This document shows positions 62,164 to 64,000 of a DNA stretch of 64,000 bases, in pieces. The notes under the pieces were generated by a model, which made no database searches, was not told where the DNA came from, and saw only the letters and a program-made list of their open reading frames with translations. Numbering within the stretch: position 1 is the stretch's first letter; each line of letters opens with the position of its first letter. This DNA is from Facklamia sp050409585 (lineage in GTDB: Bacteria > Bacillota > Bacilli > Lactobacillales > Aerococcaceae). Position numbers and translations under genes: made by a program. The DNA is taken from positions 1-64,000 of the forward strand of contig NZ_JBNUPE010000003.1 in assembly GCF_050409585.1 (NCBI RefSeq), given 5' to 3'.

Positions 62164-62661
62164 TTATGCGGGATTATCTTGTAATACTTCTTTACATTCA
62201 GCACACAGGCCAAAGACTTCAAAGCGGTGACTCCTTATTTCAACTGAAGATAAATCGGTTGTAATATGTTGCATGGGACAAGCATCAAGTAGAATTGTTT
62301 TACCACAATTGGTGCAAATAAAATGATGGTGATGGTGATGGTCTGTGCCGTGAGTTAAATGGCAATTATATCGAAATAGTTGTTCTTGTTGGTATTCTGT
62401 CGTTTCAAGAATACCCACTTCAACGAAATCATAGAGGTTACGATAAGTAGTATTATAAGACATGGTCGGATACTTCTCTTCCAATGCTTTATGAATGCCC
62501 AAAGCAGATAGGTAGCGTTGGTTTTCAGCAAAAAGGGAAAGTATTTCTCGGCGCTTCTTGGTCATTTTAAATCCTTCTTTTTTTAGAGTCTTTAAACCTT
62601 GATCAATAAGTTGTTGAACTTCTGGAGCTAACTGACCTTCATTTAATCTAACTTCTTTCAA
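62164..62661 (-). CDS. Fur-family metal regulator, probably Zur
   Basis: About 165 residues. A winged helix (about 30-95: MTKKRREILSLF, TTYRNLYDFVEVGI) precedes a metal-binding part with six consecutive His, then CTNCGKT and CAEC structural-zinc pairs and HRFEVFG. The TTG start chosen has GAGGTG six bases upstream; the longer frame starts in that ribosome site. Zur rather than PerR or Fur is suggested by the His-rich segment and the B. subtilis gene order near glyS/rpsU, but this is moderate. The metal-uptake-type ABC ATPase to the right may be a target. Confidence 0.85.
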   Translation of the reverse strand: MKEVRLNEGQLAPEVQQLIDQGLKTLKKEGFKMTKKRREILSLFAENQRYLSALGIHKALEEKYPTMSYNTTYRNLYDFVEVGILETTEYQQEQLFRYNCHLTHGTDHHHHHHFICTNCGKTILLDACPMQHITTDLSSVEIRSHRFEVFGLCAECKEVLQDNPA

Positions 62662-62749
62662 TTCTGTCACCTCTTTCAAGAAATATGGTAAACTTAAATT
62701 AATTCATTAACTGGATAGCCATTAGGAATCAAGCAAATCCGTTACCACT

Positions 62750-63179
62750 TCATTTTTTATCATATCGGATTCAATTGGTGAGACCACCTTAAGAGTTGCT
62801 AAAGCAGTAGCCTATCAATTCCCATATGTTCATATATTATTGCACAAATATGTCTTCATTTCAACAAGCTCGCGCTTGCAAGGGGTTCTACAAGAGGCTA
62901 AAAATCATCAAGCTAAAGAGGCCGAATCTTTTTGCATAATGAATAATTTACATTTCTTTAATTTATCGCCACCCTTTACTCAAGTGGTATCACAACTTAC
63001 CGGAAAAAACAAGTCAAACTATCGGTGCTCAAAACGAGTTAAACCATGAATATTTTGACCGTAATAATGCCGTGGAATTTGCCATGCGCTATGCTGATGG
63101 AAAAGAGCCCAAAATTTTTATCGAAGCAGATATTATCTTATTAGCTGTCTCACACCCTTCAAAAACACCCCTAAATGTT
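62750..63179 (+). pseudogene. Decayed ppsR (PEP synthase/PPDK regulatory kinase-phosphorylase)
   Basis: Homology is visible in two frames. First: ISDSIGETTLRVAKAVAYQF, then QGVLQEAKNHQAKE and TQVVSQLTG. Then a frame change near 63,000: TIGAQNELNHEYFDR and NAVEFAMRYADGKEPK, IEADIILLAVS, SKTPLN. The family's P-loop GVSRTSKTP reads AVSHPSKTP. No start codon is preserved, and the C-terminal half is lost where the ABC operon terminator begins. PpsR (YqfL-like) adjoins glyS or rpsU in relatives. Confidence 0.85.
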
Positions 63180-63200
63180 GACGTAAAAACATTTAGGGGT
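63167..63200 (-). terminator. Terminator of the ABC operon
   Basis: Perfect 13-bp stem ACCCCTAAATGTT / AACATTTAGGGGT with an 8-base loop, followed leftward by TGTTTTTG. It cuts off the ppsR relic. Confidence 0.88.
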
Positions 63201-63205
63201 TATTA

Positions 63206-63961
63206 TCATTGCCATTGTTGATATTTTTCTTTTAAATAACTCGCAATATCCATTTGATAACTGCTATTTAATTTTTCTGAAGACAAAGCCTTAGACACAT
63301 CATTAAAAACTACTTGATGTCCCTCTTTTAACAATAGAGCCCGATTTCCATATTTTTTAGCAAGACTCAAATCGTGCATAACTGTAATAATGGATCGTCC
63401 TGGCTGCTGCAACCACTCTTTAAGTGTTCTAAAAAGGTTTTGCTCATATATTAAGTCTAAATGATTACTTGGTTCATCTAATATTAATAACTTAGGATCC
63501 TGTAAAAAAAGTTGAGCTAAGTATGCTCGCTGCCTTTCTCCTCCTGATAAGCTTTGAACTGATCGCTTACGCTTTTGATATAGATTGGTTTGAAGCAGGA
63601 CTCTTTCAAGCACCTCTTGATCTATGTCTGTCCAGCTCTTAAACCAGCCTTTAAGATGTGGGTAGCGTCCCATACGCACCAATTCTTCTACAGTAAAATC
63701 AAAGTCTGAACCAGGATGTTGGTCTAAAACACCAAAAATCATTGCCTTTTGATTGCTTTTTAAAAGCCGAAGGTTGCTGCCATAGATCTCAATTTCTCCA
63801 GTGTAGGGATTTTGACCAGATAGAGCTTTTATTAATGAGGTTTTTCCTGATCCGTTTGGTCCACAAATCATCAACCAATCACCCTCGGCTACTTCAAAAT
63901 TAATGTCATGTAAAATTATTTTTTTATCTAATTCCATTTTGAGTTTATTAACTTTAAGCAT
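63206..63961 (-). CDS. Siderophore/heme-type ABC transporter ATPase
   Basis: 251 residues, FecE/FhuC-like. Walker A GPNGSGKTSLIKALSG (about 34), Q-loop LDQHPG, signature SLSGGERQRAYLAQL, Walker B LLILDEPSNHLD, and switch His VMHDLS. Likely powers uptake of ferric siderophore or heme with an FecCD-type permease and binding protein, which would lie to the right of the window. ATG (MLKVNKL) chosen with GGGGGA upstream. The terminator after it marks the end of the operon. Confidence 0.88.
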   Translation of the reverse strand: MLKVNKLKMELDKKIILHDINFEVAEGDWLMICGPNGSGKTSLIKALSGQNPYTGEIEIYGSNLRLLKSNQKAMIFGVLDQHPGSDFDFTVEELVRMGRYPHLKGWFKSWTDIDQEVLERVLLQTNLYQKRKRSVQSLSGGERQRAYLAQLFLQDPKLLILDEPSNHLDLIYEQNLFRTLKEWLQQPGRSIITVMHDLSLAKKYGNRALLLKEGHQVVFNDVSKALSSEKLNSSYQMDIASYLKEKYQQWQ

Positions 63962-64000
63962 TACGCTTCCCCCTAGCAAAGATAAGAATAAAAATACAGC

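Noticed and set aside
62320..62342. Six-His run as evidence of an engineered tag
   Set aside because: It is internal to a Fur-family domain next to conserved cysteines and uses mixed codons, so it is natural.
1..64000. CRISPR array, prophage, integrase or toxin-antitoxin module
   Set aside because: No regularly spaced repeats, phage structural genes, recombinase or recognisable toxin pairs were seen on either strand.

Overview
The window is low-GC Firmicutes chromosome. Gene content points to Lactobacillales: class B PBP next to rpmG, a CsrRS/LisRK-like two-component system, YtoI-NrnA, a glyQS T-box, a Bacillus-type LexA box, small DUF4044/YneF/DUF896 proteins, and paired zwf and gnd. An Aerococcaceae or Carnobacteriaceae-like coccus is the best guess, but no 16S gene is present and the genus is not fixed. 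Two regimes are visible: an accessory, decayed segment (about 1-11,350) and a conserved housekeeping segment (about 11,350-64,000) dotted with a few fossil genes.

Accessory segment. It opens with a damaged IS1182-type element whose end cuts an MFS transporter gene. A secreted protein follows, with two 74-residue repeats and a DUF5067-like C-terminus. After it lies a decayed second copy of the 3' end and terminator of the radical SAM gene found intact near 11,350. Between the two copies lie a small membrane protein, a complete 1.8-kb IS1182-family element with 18-bp terminal inverted repeats, a two-gene ABC transporter, an unlisted 39-codon secreted-peptide ORF upstream of it with its own promoter and a cre-like site, a DUF2785 gene broken by one in-frame TAA, an orphan nucleotide-binding-domain fragment of an ABC exporter, and a MerR regulator with a classic 19-bp-spacer promoter. 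The arrangement suggests an inserted island of about 7.7 kb that has partly decayed. The peptide plus transporter is the most interesting candidate system here, and it is a hypothesis.

Housekeeping segment, left half. Nucleoside ABC transporter (nupO-P-Q type, no lipoprotein gene beside it); ftsK; yidC; CsrRS/LisRK-like two-component system; gnd; glucokinase with a cysteine-less rhodanese; rhomboid protease; rpmG; two envelope-associated proteins of unknown role; PBP2-type transpeptidase; YfhO-like and DUF1189 membrane proteins; DEAD-box helicase; zwf; then a decayed IS3-type orfA.

Housekeeping segment, right half. nrnA-ytoI; a ZIP metal transporter pseudogene; dinB; yajC-tgt; glutamine cyclotransferase; plsC; yneF; a DUF896 gene divergent from lexA across a shared SOS box; apt-recJ-rnz-oatA-obg; glyS-glyQ under a T-box; recO-era-dgkA-ybeY-pgpH-phoH; rpsU; a Fur/Zur-type regulator; a fossil of the PEP-synthase regulator ppsR; and a siderophore-type ABC ATPase whose operon runs off the right edge. 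No tRNA, rRNA or CRISPR array was recognised.
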